From the NCBI GenBank assembly GCA_037039685.1, contig JAWNGF010000004.1:4154001-4218000 (forward strand): a stretch of DNA of 64,000 bases, read 5' to 3'. Positions 45,400 through 57,523 of the stretch are shown here, piece by piece. The notes beneath the pieces were generated by a model. It saw nothing but the letters and a program-made list of their open reading frames with translations. It did not search any database and was not told the DNA's origin. Numbering within the stretch: position 1 is the stretch's first letter; each line of letters begins with the position of its first letter. The position numbers and the translations under genes are program-made. This DNA comes from Ceratobasidium sp. AG-K (Eukaryota; Basidiomycota; Agaricomycetes; Cantharellales; Ceratobasidiaceae).

Positions 45400-48300
45400 A
45401 CTCACTGTTGCTGAGTCATGGGTTGGGGTCGCAACGGGGTTGTGACACTAAAGTCAATATGCAGCTGGTCTCAGGGGCCAAAATGAACTCTGATGGATGG
45501 TTGCCATTACCTTGGTGGGTACATGGTGGTATCATCTCCATTTGGCAATGGACCGGGCAATTTGTTCGGATGCAGGGACTGGATGGAGTCAAATGACCTA
45601 TGGGTGTGCTTGCATCAGCATTTGCAGCAAGTGTGGTTTGAAGGTCCTACATTTCCCTCAGGTGCTTGTTGCTTGGCTTGGGACTTTCTTGTGTGCCTAT
45701 TTGCCTGTAGTTCACCAGTTAGTATGGTGATGTTAATGTGTGCGCTATGCACTGATCTGGTTACCTGGGCAGATGTCCAAAAGATTCTATCTTGAGCCCA
45801 CGGGCCTTGGGTCTCTTCCTTACCAGTGTATATGCCAATGGGGATGAGTGGGTGTTGGTTTCCAAATCTAGATCTAGCTGGACTGGGTGATGCAGGTCTT
45901 TGCGTTTCATGTTGAGTGCACTCTAACTGTCATAGGGGCATGTTAGAAATTGTGGCAACAATCAAGGGGGCCTTTGCATGCTGGGTTTCCTTGGGCGGCC
46001 AACCAACAACTGGGTGCAGGGAGATACTCTACTTGCACGGAAAGTTTGCTCAGGCTTCTGCCAATGCAAAACTTCTTGTTGATGTTGCAATTTGTGAGAG
46101 AAGGACAATGATCCAATTGCAGCATATGGCATCGGAGGCCAACTGGAGTCCAATGTCGGAAATTTTTCAAGGAACCTGGGCTTTGGAAGAGTTCCAATTG
46201 GCTGAAGGGTCTACCTGAGCAAATTGGCGATTTGCATTGCTATGGTATCATGTGTGTATTGAACCTTGGCTCATGGGTGTCCAGTGAGAGCAGCATGGAG
46301 TGCACCACTGTTGGATCAAAGAGGGATGACAACATTGTGCCAACTGGCATAGAGAAGCTTCCGGGAGACAGTTTTCAAGCACGGGTTTGCCTTGTACCTT
46401 ATCAACTTTACTGATGCCCTCTTCCACTTTGCAACACAGGATGCCGCCAAGAACCTCTACTGGTAAAATCTCTGCGACCCAACAAGATGCAATCTTGAAG
46501 GCCAGCAACTCAAACTACCTTGGCCTATTCCGGATCTGACTTGAACAGATTGAACCACACCCATTTCAGAGGGCTATTTGCAATGACTGGGTGGTAGAAT
46601 TGAAACAGCACTTTGTGGACCATGGCTTGGACAAGGCGGCGCATCCAGTCAAAGTTTTGTTGCAGGGGGCAGAGGCCATTACTCCTGATAGCCATATGGA
46701 AGACAAAGATTCTGTGGCACAGTTAGTGGGCAAGCAGTGGGTGGGGGAGGAGCTTTGATTTCAAGTGTTTGACAGAAAACATCGGCCGGCTGTGTGTGCC
46801 ACTATGGATAGAGAGGAGGACAAGTGGTGGTTTGGGAAAGTCTATCGGCAGGGTGAGCTGTCAAAAAAAAAAAAAAAAAAAAAAAACTCAATAACCTGGT
46901 TTAATTGTCTCTAGGATTGGAGCACAAGCATCCAGTGGAGTTTCTTTCCATGATCCACACTGGGAATGAGGCAGAGATCCGGCGGGAAGCGCAGGATGCA
47001 GATTGATTCCTTGGTGTTTACCACTTGTATGTGTTGTTGGCAGCAAAGCGCATCACCCAAACAAGGTTGGAGGTCAACAAGCACTGTTTGATGGGCATGC
47101 TGGATAGCACACGGTGTGGGATCAGCAACCTTACCAAGTCAATGGTTTTGGCAGGGGCAGTGGTGGATTTTATTAAGCCCTAGCACTTGCACAAAGATTT
47201 CAACGCAGTGAGCTGGCACAAGCTTACAGCTGGCTGTTTCTATTAGGTAGGATAGTATCAACCAGGAAGAATCTAATTCACTGAATGTTGCTGTGTTAGT
47301 TGGTTGCCTGGATCCTGCAAGAGATGGCAGTGCAATGTGCTTTGCTGCTTGGGGACACTAATGAGGTCACATCTAGCCCAGTTTTACTCTCCGCAAGGCA
47401 ATGTCGATGGGACAGCTTGGAAGTGGCGATTCAGTCAAAGAGCCATGCATGGCACAAGCTGAATGGCGGTGGCCTGGCAGCACATGAGCATGTTAAAAAA
47501 GTTCCAGAGAACTTTTGCCTGTGTTTGACTAGTACTGCAGATCAAGGTTGGACATTTGGTGCAATTGTGAGTTCTCAGAGAACCATATCTGCAGCATGAT
47601 TTGCTCAGCCCCATTGATAGGTGTTGCTACCATCTGTCTTGACATCACAGACCATTGTCAGGCCTTTGGGCAAGATGACTAAGATTGGGCAACATGTGAG
47701 CTTCATGTTTTCATGCCTCACTGATGGCTCTAAGGCACTTTTGAGTAGCTGATCCATATCATTGCTGGGCGCCCTGGGCTGGAGGAATATACTTCCCCAC
47801 ATGGCCAACAAGATGACAACAGCCATCCGGTGGGTTACATCTACAAGACTCTGGGCAATAGAGCCCAAAACTTGGATGGCAGTCTCAAGGACTACCCACA
47901 TAAAGTGAGTGCCTGTGCTTAGTCCAGGTCATGGCTACCAACCAAACTGCCACACCTTGTGCCCGCCTAGATTATTTGGCACATGTGGATACAATGGGAG
48001 GGTTTGTTGGAAGAACTGAGCAATGGCCAAATTGAGCAGCCCTTGGACACTAGTCTGGAGGAATACCAGACTCTGATTGACAAGAGTGAGGGGTGGTGGA
48101 TGTTGTTCTGTTTGTTCAAGATGGAAGGGTTTCCTGGTGGCCTGGTGGTTGTAGTACCCAAGGTTTATGGGGCACAAACCCAGTCAAGGGCGCCGGACAC
48201 CATTCAACCAGGACCAGGTAAGCACTGGTTGCATTCCATGCTTAGTCTTGCTCATTGTGCCAATTCAAGGATTGTCCAGGGAGCCCAATCCACTGCTCTG

Positions 48301-49141
48301 CGACATGCGGAAGCCAACACAGCAATCAAGTTCTGCACTGCTGGAATCTTCTGGGGTTAGGATGACACCCCGCCCTGGCAAGGTAGGTGGCCTTGAATTA
48401 GACCCAGAAAGAAACATGTCCAGACGGGAGGGATCTTTCATGCCTGCTACTGGACATCTGCAGCAGCAACAGGGTACCCCAGTGCCACCAACCCAGCAAC
48501 CCAACAAGAAGCGAGCCCAAGAACCAAGTCCAGAGGATGACCTGGATATGTGGCTCTATCAGAGTGCCAAGGAGGTGGAAATATTGAAAGACGCCTCACT
48601 TGAGATGGTGCCAGAAGCTGGCCACAGGTGCCTCAACCATCAGATACATTTGCTTGCAGAACACTCCCAAAGCCTGGATTGGGCTGACACCGCAGCAGTT
48701 GCATTGCTTATGGAGTCACTCCACCAGGTCAGGGGTCCACTCCTTGGGTGTGTCACAGAATGACTGAGGAAGCAAATTCCAGTGTGTCACAGGATCAATT
48801 CTCAGTCCACAGGCACTGCTAACAAACTGATACTCCATCCAGAAATTCAAGGCTTGCGTGGAGTCTGAGGTAAGTTCAGGCCAGGGCAATGGCGGTGAGA
48901 CTTGATGCAACTGGAGCAGGTTATGGCTGCATATGATGACAATGTGGGTGAGGAGGAAGGGGGTGTGCATCCAGCTGAGAGTGAAGGCAAAGGCAGGCAT
49001 GGCAGCAAGGATGAGGGTGGAACTGAGGGTGGAACTGAAGATGGAAGTGAGTGTGAAGGCAAGGGTGGAGACAATCAGGGCAAAGACCAGGGGGAAGGTG
49101 ATGGTGGCAAGTATGAGTATGAGGAAACAGAAGCCAATTGA
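45400..49141 (+). pseudogene. CpG-depleted relic of a multi-exon gene, possibly ParB-like
   Basis: Broken plus-strand frames run through the region. Coherent pieces are 46555-46855 (HFVDHGLDKAAHPVKVLLQG, then FQVFDRKHRPAVCATMDREE and KWWFGKVYRQG), 46915-47225 (HPVEFLSMIHTGNEAEIRRE, GISNLTKSMVLAGAVVDF, AVSWHKLTAG), 47300-47600 (VAWILQEMAVQCALLLGDTN), 48360-48760 (Gln/Pro-rich) and a glycine/acidic end at 48908-49141. Several in-frame TGA and TAG codons break it. The D-x-K-H-R-x-A-V string could be a decayed GQHR box of a ParB/sulfiredoxin-like fold; this is weak. A 24-nt poly(A) run at 46863 lies in an intron. Confidence 0.45.
46863..46886 (+). repeat. A24 homopolymer
   Basis: Uninterrupted run of 24 A in a probable intron of the relic gene, bounded by a GTGAGC donor upstream and a CTCTAG acceptor downstream. 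Confidence 0.9.
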
Positions 49142-50060
49142 ATGGCAAGGTGGAGTAAGAGATGCAGTGGGTACAGAGGCCTGGCGGTTCCACCATTATG
49201 GGTTTGTCTATGTGCATGTTATGTATCCTTGACAAGTGGGCAATGTGGGTGTGTGTGTGGGTGTGGGTGTGTGTGCGTAGGAGGAAATTCCAAAAGATCA
49301 GATAGTGCTGAGAGATGAGCGTGACCAGGTTGTGTATGTTGCAAGGAAATGGGTTGTGAGCTACATAAGGTATTGGTGGTGGGAGCTAGAGTTGCAGATC
49401 TTACGATGGGAGGGGGGGGGAATTCATAGCAAGCAAACCTCACCTAGGCATTGAACAACTCAACTGCCAATCTCTTGGTCAAAAACTCAGGAATATCATG
49501 GTGCCTTGGGCGTCCCATGGAAAAACTGGTGCCCATGCATCATGGTGGCTCCAGAGCACAGAGGATATGGTGATAGGTCTTTGGATGGAACAGACCCTGG
49601 AGGTGCTCCAATGTAGATGTGGAGGGCAAATTTTGAGCCAGCAACCAGAATCAGCAGTATATGTAAGTTAATGTAGCAGTCTCCACTACTTGGCCCTTCT
49701 GTTGCAACTCTTGGGAACTGCTGTAACAGGATTTGAATTGGGTGAGCTGGGGCACCTACTCAGAATATCTTACCAAAGAGGACTGTGACTGTAGTGCCAA
49801 CAGTGCAGAGAGGTGAGACACATGTAGAATGTTGAGAAATCTTAGTCATTATAGGTAGCTTACACTGTGATTGGGAGATGTGCCAGAAGTTGGGCCATGT
49901 ACAAGTGGCCTAATAATGGCGGAAGATGAACCTTGTGGTAACATCAGGTCAGGGCTCTTGATGCTCATGGATCTGACTGGGTCCAGTAAACCTGCCCAAT
50001 GGTCTGTACACTTTCACTATTGGTATGTGAATCTTCCCCATGCAATTCAGACTTCTGCAT
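49142..50060. other. No gene; GT-rich microsatellite
   Basis: CpG-poor noncoding sequence. A GT/GGGTGT microsatellite lies at about 49248-49278 and a G9 run near 49412. Confidence 0.5.
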
Positions 50061-52330
50061 CTAGATGGTCTGGGACAGCTGCACATGGAGCTTGGTGTAG
50101 AAAACAGGATATCATATCTCAATGAATACTGCTGATCTCAGGCTGAAAGAAGCATTATAGTAGTCTGTAAACTTTGTTTTATTGGTTTGTGTGGTCTGTT
50201 CAATGTATTTCAGACTTTGCACTTGAGCAGTCTGGGACTACTGGACCCTGAGCACAGTGTGAATAAAAACGCATCACATCTCAGTTAATACTGCACATCT
50301 GAGTATATAGCTAGGATAGTGGTACTCTGAACATCAAAGGCTATTGGACCATGTGCTTTGTGTGATGTATTTGGACATTTGCATCTGGGGCGGTCTTGGA
50401 CTGCTGGACCCTGAGGACGGTGTAAAGAAGAATTCATTATCTCTCAGTGTATACTGCATATCCAAAGCTGGGAGTAGTACCAGAGTGGATTAAACACAAG
50501 CTAGCATTGGTGCATATGTGTTATGTTATGTAATGATGACTTTTGTGTTTGAGTGGTCCCAGACCACTGGACCCTGAGGATGGTGTAAAAAAGAATTCAT
50601 TATATCTCAATGTATACTGTTATGGTTCAGTGTAAATATATCCTAAAGTATAGAATATACTTTGTCTGTATCACAACTTTATGGAGCCAGAGGGTAAAGT
50701 AAACTTGACTAGATCCTCAGAGGGCACTAATATGCTGTTACTAACAGTATTTGTTACTAAAGACAATATATCTTTCTTAACTATAGAGGTACACTTAAGC
50801 TACAACTGTTTGAGCAATGCTACAAGGCAAGGTTCCCTATGAGTTGTATCTAAGATATCCCCCCTGATTGCTAGAATCAAGTTAATACTTAATATACTTC
50901 TCCAACACAAGTATCTGTAGTGCAGTGCTTAGTGCTTACTGTAGAACTCTTAAAGTTATCTCAACCTCAACTGCAACTTAATTGGGGTTAAACTCAACAA
51001 TTAAGGAGTGTTATTGGGAGAACTGCTTTAGGTCTTAGAATAAGCTGTAAAGCTGTCACACAAGTGATAAACTTGGTAAAGATGTATTGAAAGTAAATTG
51101 AGAGGTGTTTTCTGGAGGCTCTCAGAGGCCAGTTTATATACCTTAGAGTGCACAGGTATGAATACTCAAGTGCACATATTCTAACTAGAATTTCCAGGCC
51201 ACTAGGTAGTGTGGAGTAGCCTAAGAATAGCTCTGTAGCTATAGTTAGATCATGCAGTGCTGCTCAAAGTACATATTAAAGGTACAAACTCCATACATAG
51301 TGTGGCTATGCATGTGGCCGTTCTGCAAGAGCTTTCCAGAACACGGAAAGTACTAAATAGAGACTATCAACAAAAATAGAGCAAGGCAGTGCGACTCCAA
51401 CGCAAGTCTGATCGTGGAATTCCATGCAGTAGTTGTGGAGATATGCTGTGTTCAAAGTATGGATCATGTGGCTATCAATATTTGAACACTGATAAGAGAA
51501 TATCTCCGAAGCCGCTGTACGGAAATACATGAAACTCCGCCGATACATGTGCGAGGCTGTGCGTTAGTTGGCGCAACAGAAATAAAGTTGATCGGTTTGG
51601 CAAGTCGGACGATATACCAGAAATACTTGTATTTCATGAAGGTACAAATTGATTAAAGTTAAACAATTTGTAACTTAATGAATTCGGAGTCGTTCAAGTT
51701 GCTGAAGGTCACGACTGATAGAGAAACATCAGAAGTATCGATTCGCATTCTCGTATATACAATGCAAGTCGAAACACATTCGTTACAGGCAATACAAAAC
51801 AAGACATATTTCATACATTTTCCAATCCTTGGGTATAGTGAGTTTAGACTAAGTATAGATACCAATGGAAGTCAGTATCCATAACATATACTGCATATCC
51901 AGAGCTGAGAGTAGTACCAGAGTGAATTGAACGCAATCTAGCCGCAGTGCATATGTGTCATGCTATATAATTGTGAGTTATGTGTTGGAGCAGTCCCAGA
52001 CCGCTGGACCCTGAGGGTGGTGTAAGAAAGAATTTGTTATATCTCAATGAATACTGCATATCCAGAGCTGGGAGTAGTACCAGAGTGGATCACACACCAT
52101 CTAGCAGCAGTGCATATGTGTTATGCTGTATAATTGTGAGTTATGTGTTGGAGCAGTCCCAGACCGCTGGACCCTGAGGATGGTGGAGAAAGAAATTCAT
52201 TATATTTCAATGTATACTGCACATCTAGACCTGGGGATACTACCACAGTGCATCAAACATTATCTAGTATCTGTGCAAGTCTTGCCTTGTGCATTTCAGA
52301 CCTTTGAATTTGCACAAATTGGACAGCAAG
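50061..52330. repeat. 163-bp tandem repeat, interrupted
   Basis: The landmark CTGGACCCTG starts at 50241, 50404, 50567, 52004 and 52167, with diverged units near 50079 and 52325. Spacing is 162-163 bp except across the insertion, where 1,437 bp equals 163 plus 1,274. Each unit contains GAATTCATTATATCTCAATG and TATACTGCATATCCAGAGCT-like strings. No protein is encoded. Confidence 0.9.
50618..51886. mobile_element. 1,269-bp insertion, probable solo LTR
   Basis: Ends are TGTTATGG and CCATAACA, perfect 8-bp inverted termini of the TG...CA type. It is flanked by TATAC on both sides (50613-50617 and 51887-51891), a perfect 5-bp target duplication. The length agrees exactly with the displacement of the host 163-bp repeat. 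A TATATA string near 51135 could be its promoter. The right half (51300-51880) still holds many CpG sites, unlike the host sequence. No coding capacity is seen. Confidence 0.85.
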
Positions 52331-52893
52331 ACCCTAAGCAGGGTTTTAATGCAGATTGCAAAAGATATCAGTGCATATTTCACATTGGGCCCTGTAAGCT
52401 TCATAGCAGGAATTTGGTTCTAGCTGGTCTGTGACCACGTTGCTCAGAGTACCACATGAAGAAGGTCCTGTCAGATTCCCGGACTGACCTCCCTCCAGGT
52501 GATGAGTCCTTGTTTGCTATTTCCATGAGCTGAGGGACTAGGACATTCACACAGTTTAATCTGATAAACTTGGTTCTACCTTAGTGCATTAATCTGGACG
52601 ACACATGTGGATTAGTAATGTATGGATGTAGTATTCTAGGGTCTGAGGGTTCAACCATAAGGTACACTGCCACATGGATTGTGTTCTTCTAATTTGAAAT
52701 TCTGCAGCTGAGTAACAGCAGTGACAAACCCATAGAATTATTTTTGGGTGCTGCTGGCCTACATCTGTAGCTGCATGCATTCCAAGGCTGTCAGAGAAGT
52801 TTGGGGCAGAACTAATCACCAGATCTTGAGATAAACAGTTGGTTATAGTTTAATTATCATATATGCACCCCTAAAACCTAGCCTTAGGTGTCC
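52331..52893. other. No gene seen
   Basis: CpG-poor noncoding sequence between the tandem repeat and the decayed LTR. Confidence 0.4.
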
Positions 52894-53515
52894 TGTTACA
52901 GACCAGGCTGATGTTGCTGTGTTTATCTGCTGCCCTTCAGGCTGGATCTATGCGGGCGTCAGCTGTCAGGTGTCCTGTGACATGGAACAATTAGGCACAC
53001 ATGGGCTTGCTTCAGCGGACACATGTAGCTGCAGAGTAACGTGGCTGGCTTGGCAAGGGCTCTGTCCTTTGTTCCCTGCCAAGTGGCATGGTCTTGGCTG
53101 TTGACATGTGTCAACTTCAGCTGCCAAGATCTACTTGTCATACTATCATTCACTGATAGGTTATCTTGCTATTGCTTGGTGCTCAGCAGCCAAGCAGGGT
53201 CCTCTCGGCACCCTGGCAGATAAATACCAAGGGATGAGCACTGATGAGGTGTCATACTGAAAAGGCCTCTTGCACGTTGTGTGAGGGATTTTTGCTTTTT
53301 CATTCCACTTTGCTTGTGCTTGCTGCGCTTGCACTCGCTACACTCCATCCATTCCTAACCCTACCTGGCCCCTCCTTACCTGGCCCCTCCCTACCTGGTG
53401 CCTCCCTACCTGGTACCTCCCTACCTTGCCTCTCCCTACCTGGTGCCTCCCTACCTAGGTTGGGACCCACCCTACCCCACCCTACTCCCTCTTAATAACC
53501 TAACAGTGTTAAAAA
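52894..53515 (+). mobile_element. CpG-decayed LTR copy
   Basis: Begins TGTTACAGACCAGGCTGATG and ends with the CCTCCCTACCTGG minisatellite, CTCTTAATAACC and TAACA, giving TGTTA...TAACA termini. It matches the GC-rich copy at 44907-45390 (plus the end at 44527-44765), but nearly every CpG of that copy is TpG or CpA here. Shared unmutated stretches include CTGATAGGTTATCT and GATGAGCACTGATGAGGTGT. Confidence 0.8.
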
Positions 53516-53599
53516 TGTGTGAAATCCACAATAGCAGAGCAAATGCTCACATTTCCTTCAGTGCTCCTCCTCCCCATACAATTCTCAGTTCCATCTTGG

Positions 53600-55680
53600 G
53601 ACCAGTAGGACTTGTTGTCCTAGTCTACTCTACTCAAACTATTCCCTGTGAATGTATGGACCAATTCCTACAATGTGTGCAGCAAGCCATCAATTAGCAC
53701 CAAGGCCTTGCTTGGGCCCAGGACTTCTGGTTGCAGCTTCAAGTGCAAGGGACCAAGGATGCCACTCAACACACACCTGGTCCAGCTGAGAAGCCAGAAG
53801 AATCTTGTTCTGCTGAAAGGGATACATTTGAAATAGCTTGGATTAATGCTGTGATTACTGCAGTCTATCCAATCAACCTGGACCTGGTCAGTGAGGACTT
53901 CTGGTGCTTTGATGTTCCCATGACCATCCATTCCAGGGATCCAGCAAACTGATTCTTGCCTAGGGACTCAAAGCATGGTTTACTGCTTAGCTTGGTGACT
54001 GGATTGCCCTGATATGATACAAGTAAACAAGTCATAAATGCCAAACACCTGTATCATGTGGATGAGTCAGGATATGCATCTGGCTTCCATCTCACACTGA
54101 CAAACCCACCACCATCTGGAGCATACTACATCCAGGTATACACTTTGGACAAGCACCTTACTGCACTGAAAGATAGATGGAGTAATGTTAAGCACCTCAA
54201 GCCCCACAAGGTCCTGGACAAGTTTGAGTCAGCTGACCAGTACCTCAACAGGATTATGAGTCTGTACAGGGATGCCATGGCTGAACCAGAGGCTGGGAGA
54301 TGGATCAGTGTCAGGATTGAGTCCAGGGTATACCTTGCTTGGGTCATCAACTTGCACCACTGGCTGCCCAAGCAGGAGCTTGCTCAGTGCATCACCTTGA
54401 CCTTGAACTGCTTGTTCTGGTATGTGTTGTGTGCTCCTTGTATGTTGTGTGACTGCAACTTGACCCAGGTGACTGTGGCCCCAGGTTCTTCAAAATGATT
54501 TGGATTCTGTCAATCAGGGCAGCCCTGCAGGCCATAGATCACAACTGATTGGCCATTGTGAATGACATGAGCCAAGCATTGCCAACTATGACTTTGATTG
54601 CAGGACTGTGCTACATGGCAAATGCACTCAACAATTGGCTGGATGACAGTACAAGCTACCAAATCTTGCATGACACACTTTGCATCCACAAAGTCCAGGA
54701 TGATCACACAGTGGCCATCCATCTGCTAAACATATTTTTTTGTCACTCACTCAGGCTTGAGTTGCATCCCTGTTGTTCCAGCCACCAAGTACTTCCTGGG
54801 CAGAGCATGTACACATCATCCACTTTCAAAACAGAACATCAGCCCAACTTGATCTCCAGGGTGTGCTCACTGCCTCCACATGGATTGAAGCACTACTAGC
54901 TCAAGATGGTAATGGTGGCCAGGATTCCAAGGACCACCAACAGGAATGGGATGATGCCGAGCCCAAGAGCAAAGCAAGCCAGGCAGCACATATGGTGGTC
55001 TTTGTGGCAGAAGAAGCTGCAGATGTCATCACAGACAATGAACTGTGCAGGTTGCCACAGCTGAGGGCTGGTGGGCCAGGCTAAGGCTACAAGTCTGAGG
55101 AGGAAGACCCTGAGCCAATGGAAGTCAAGGAGACACTTGGACAGAAGATGAACAGCATTTTCAAGGAGATCCCCATCTCCATCATGAAGAAGGTGGCTGA
55201 GACTGGTGGAAAATCCAGGAGGAAGATTGATGACAATCTTTGCAGCCAGCAGACATGGGAGAATTGCCTATGTGATGCTACCCAACTCCCCAAGCTGCTG
55301 GTTGCCTGCAGGCAAGTGTCCAGCCAAGAGCAATGGGAAGGGGTGGTGAAAAGGATCTTCCCAACCAAAGAGGAACAAGCTGTCCTGAAGTCCAAGGGGT
55401 TGCAAGGGTGGAAGCAATCTCCTTTCTGGATAAGATGAGAACAGCTACTTGCCATTCCAAGCTGGACAAATGCTGAGAGGTGGAAGATTGTTGAGTTTGC
55501 TAGATGAGGGAAGAGGCACAGTGGTTGCCACTTGGAGCTGCTGATAGAATGTGGACAGATAAAGGGCCCAGAGGCTTGACAATCTTTGGGCAAGCCATGG
55601 CAGGCAAGCTCAGGATGGTTGTGGTGCACAACCCCAAGTTCACAAATGAAATGAAGAAGCCAGGGGGACATTGATCATTT
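53600..55680 (+). pseudogene. Decayed copy of the orphan gene at 27964
   Basis: Fragments follow the order of the intact gene: WINAVITAVYPINLD (about 53850), DESGYASGFHLTLTNPPPSG with AYYIQVYTLDK (about 54060-54150), VRIESRVYLAW (about 54310), FFKMIWILSIRAAL (about 54490) and CYMANALNNWLDD (about 54610). Frames are broken by stops and shifts, CpG is almost absent, and many codons read TGG, TGA, CAA or ATG as expected after C-to-T decay. The later part (55080-55670) is harder to match. The LTR at 52894-53515 lies just upstream and may have displaced its 5' end. Confidence 0.6.
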
Positions 55681-56523
55681 GCATTTTGGCCAAGTGTTTG
55701 CAGCTGTGTATTCTTTTCTGAGCTGGTGTTTGTCATTTTCCTGTAGTGTGTGGCCCATAATCAAGTATGATGATTGTATTTAGTTTAAAAACAGTGGGCT
55801 GCTCTTTCAGTGTCATTGTGGGATGAGTCTGCAGCAAACTGGTCTACCAAAGGATGAGTGTTTGGGCAAATCCCCTTGGGAATGCAAGCTTCATACAGTG
55901 TATGACCACTGTACTGTAAGTGGGAGGCACATTCTGGGAGTTAAATCACTGGGGTGAAGAGGTGTGCCCAGGTGACATGTGTTGAGCCCAGCAGGCACAA
56001 ATACAAGTTGCTGATTGACACCTACCACATTCAACCACAGGCAGAGCTGACTCTGCACCCATCCTGGGTCATACAACATCTGACTCCTGTGGGTGCAAGA
56101 GTAGCAGTTAAGGTATGTTAACTGCCCACAACCACCCAAAGCACAGGCATGTCTCTAAGGCTTGAGAAGTTAAGTCCACCAAGATGAGGACCATTTGATA
56201 CCATTCTCTGACATTCTGGATATGTGGTTGTTTGGTGACCTGTAATTGTGGAATACAAATGTTCACTATGTATGTTGATAACAATGCATCAGGATGTCTT
56301 GTACTACTTCCTCAAGTAACTGGGAGTGTAAGCAAAAACCTGTTGAGAAATACTGTGACAGGATGCAATAAAACACCCCACCTAAATGCAGGTGAGTGAG
56401 TCAGCTACCAGGTGATGTGCTGGTTTACACATATAAAGTTTGCATGTTGCATTTACCTGGGTATTCCTGGCCAAGCTTAGCACATTATTTTTTAAATGTG
56501 TTGGCCATGTAAATCTTAATGGA
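55681..56523. other. No gene seen
   Basis: CpG-poor relic DNA; no frame with a recognisable family. Confidence 0.4.
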
Positions 56524-57523
56524 TTAGATTAGATGGTAGATAATAGCTGTGTTTGATGTTTTGTCCTGGTTGCCCTTGTAGACCTTTGCTGGTGGGCACA
56601 AGGTGGTCTGGCACAAGCAGGAGATACAATCAATGATGCACCACTTGCCTGATGCCTTGGCTACAATTGTCTGCACCCAACTACCCACATTTTTGATCAC
56701 TGAAACCTTGAGGATAATAGAATGCCCAAACTGTGTGAACAAGACCATTGTGAAAAATAACCCACCTATATTTCAGTGGGTCATACAGATAAGCTGGGAA
56801 AGTAATGGGTGGTACAGCCCAAGTGAACACTTGAGGGTTATGTGTTCACTTTTTGGTTAATTTGTACCTATGTATTTACCTGTAGCATATGATACCCCCA
56901 GGGCAAGCTGACCAGCCCAGGTAAATGAATGTGTGGTGTCAGTTAATCCAAGTTGTCTCATATTTGACATGTACTACCCCTGCTTGCAACATCCCAGTCA
57001 TCATCTAAGGTGCTACAACACCCTAGTAACCTATTTGGTCAGTCAGAACAACAACCAGCATAATAAATAGTCTTGCAGAAGGGGGATAGATGTTGGGTCA
57101 GAGGTGAACAATAGTGAGAATTAGTCCTATTAAGGCTGAGTATTAAAGATACAAATCTCAGGGAGATTTTGTACTTCATGTGCACAGCAAGTGGTACTCA
57201 CAACATTAACTTCACTACTATTTGTTGTAGGTGTTGTTGGCCTCATTGAAACTCATTTGGCAGGTGTTGTCACTTGGGTCAATAATACACCATTCTCCCA
57301 ATTCCACAACACCATTGGTTGTTACCCTTCCAATGATGCTCTCCATGTTCTTGATGTCCAGGATAATCAAACATCCCATATGTTGGTACAAGACCATTGA
57401 CATGCTAGCATCACCAATTGTTCCTGTAGCCTTGGTGATATGTGGGAATATGTGCAGTGGGGGCTTGGGAATGTTGAAATCCTCACTCTCTGGCATGGTC
57501 AATGCAAGGGAATATTGAGGCAA
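56524..57523 (-). pseudogene. Two related relic C-termini, Plavaka-like transposon protein
   Basis: The minus frame 57523-57218 contains LALTMPESEDFNIPKPP, LHIFPHITKATG and GCLIILDIKNMESIIGRV, then GEWCIIDPSDN. A second minus fragment at 56748-56524 repeats the end: GHSIILKVSVIKNVGSW, GKWCIIDCIS. The order H-P-H-x-T, D-I-K-x-M-E-S-x-x-G-R-V and W-x-I-I-D resembles the C-terminal part of proteins carried by Plavaka/KDZ-type elements of agaricomycetes. This is from memory of the pattern and should be searched. Both fragments are decayed. Confidence 0.4.

Noticed and set aside
45370..45400. TAACC repeats resembling telomeric sequence
   Set aside because: Only two or three imperfect units inside an LTR; the fungal telomere repeat would be CCCTAA in long runs.
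48716..49443. Minus-strand frames rich in His, Pro and Cys
   Set aside because: Antisense of the glycine/acidic end of the plus-strand relic and of a GT microsatellite.
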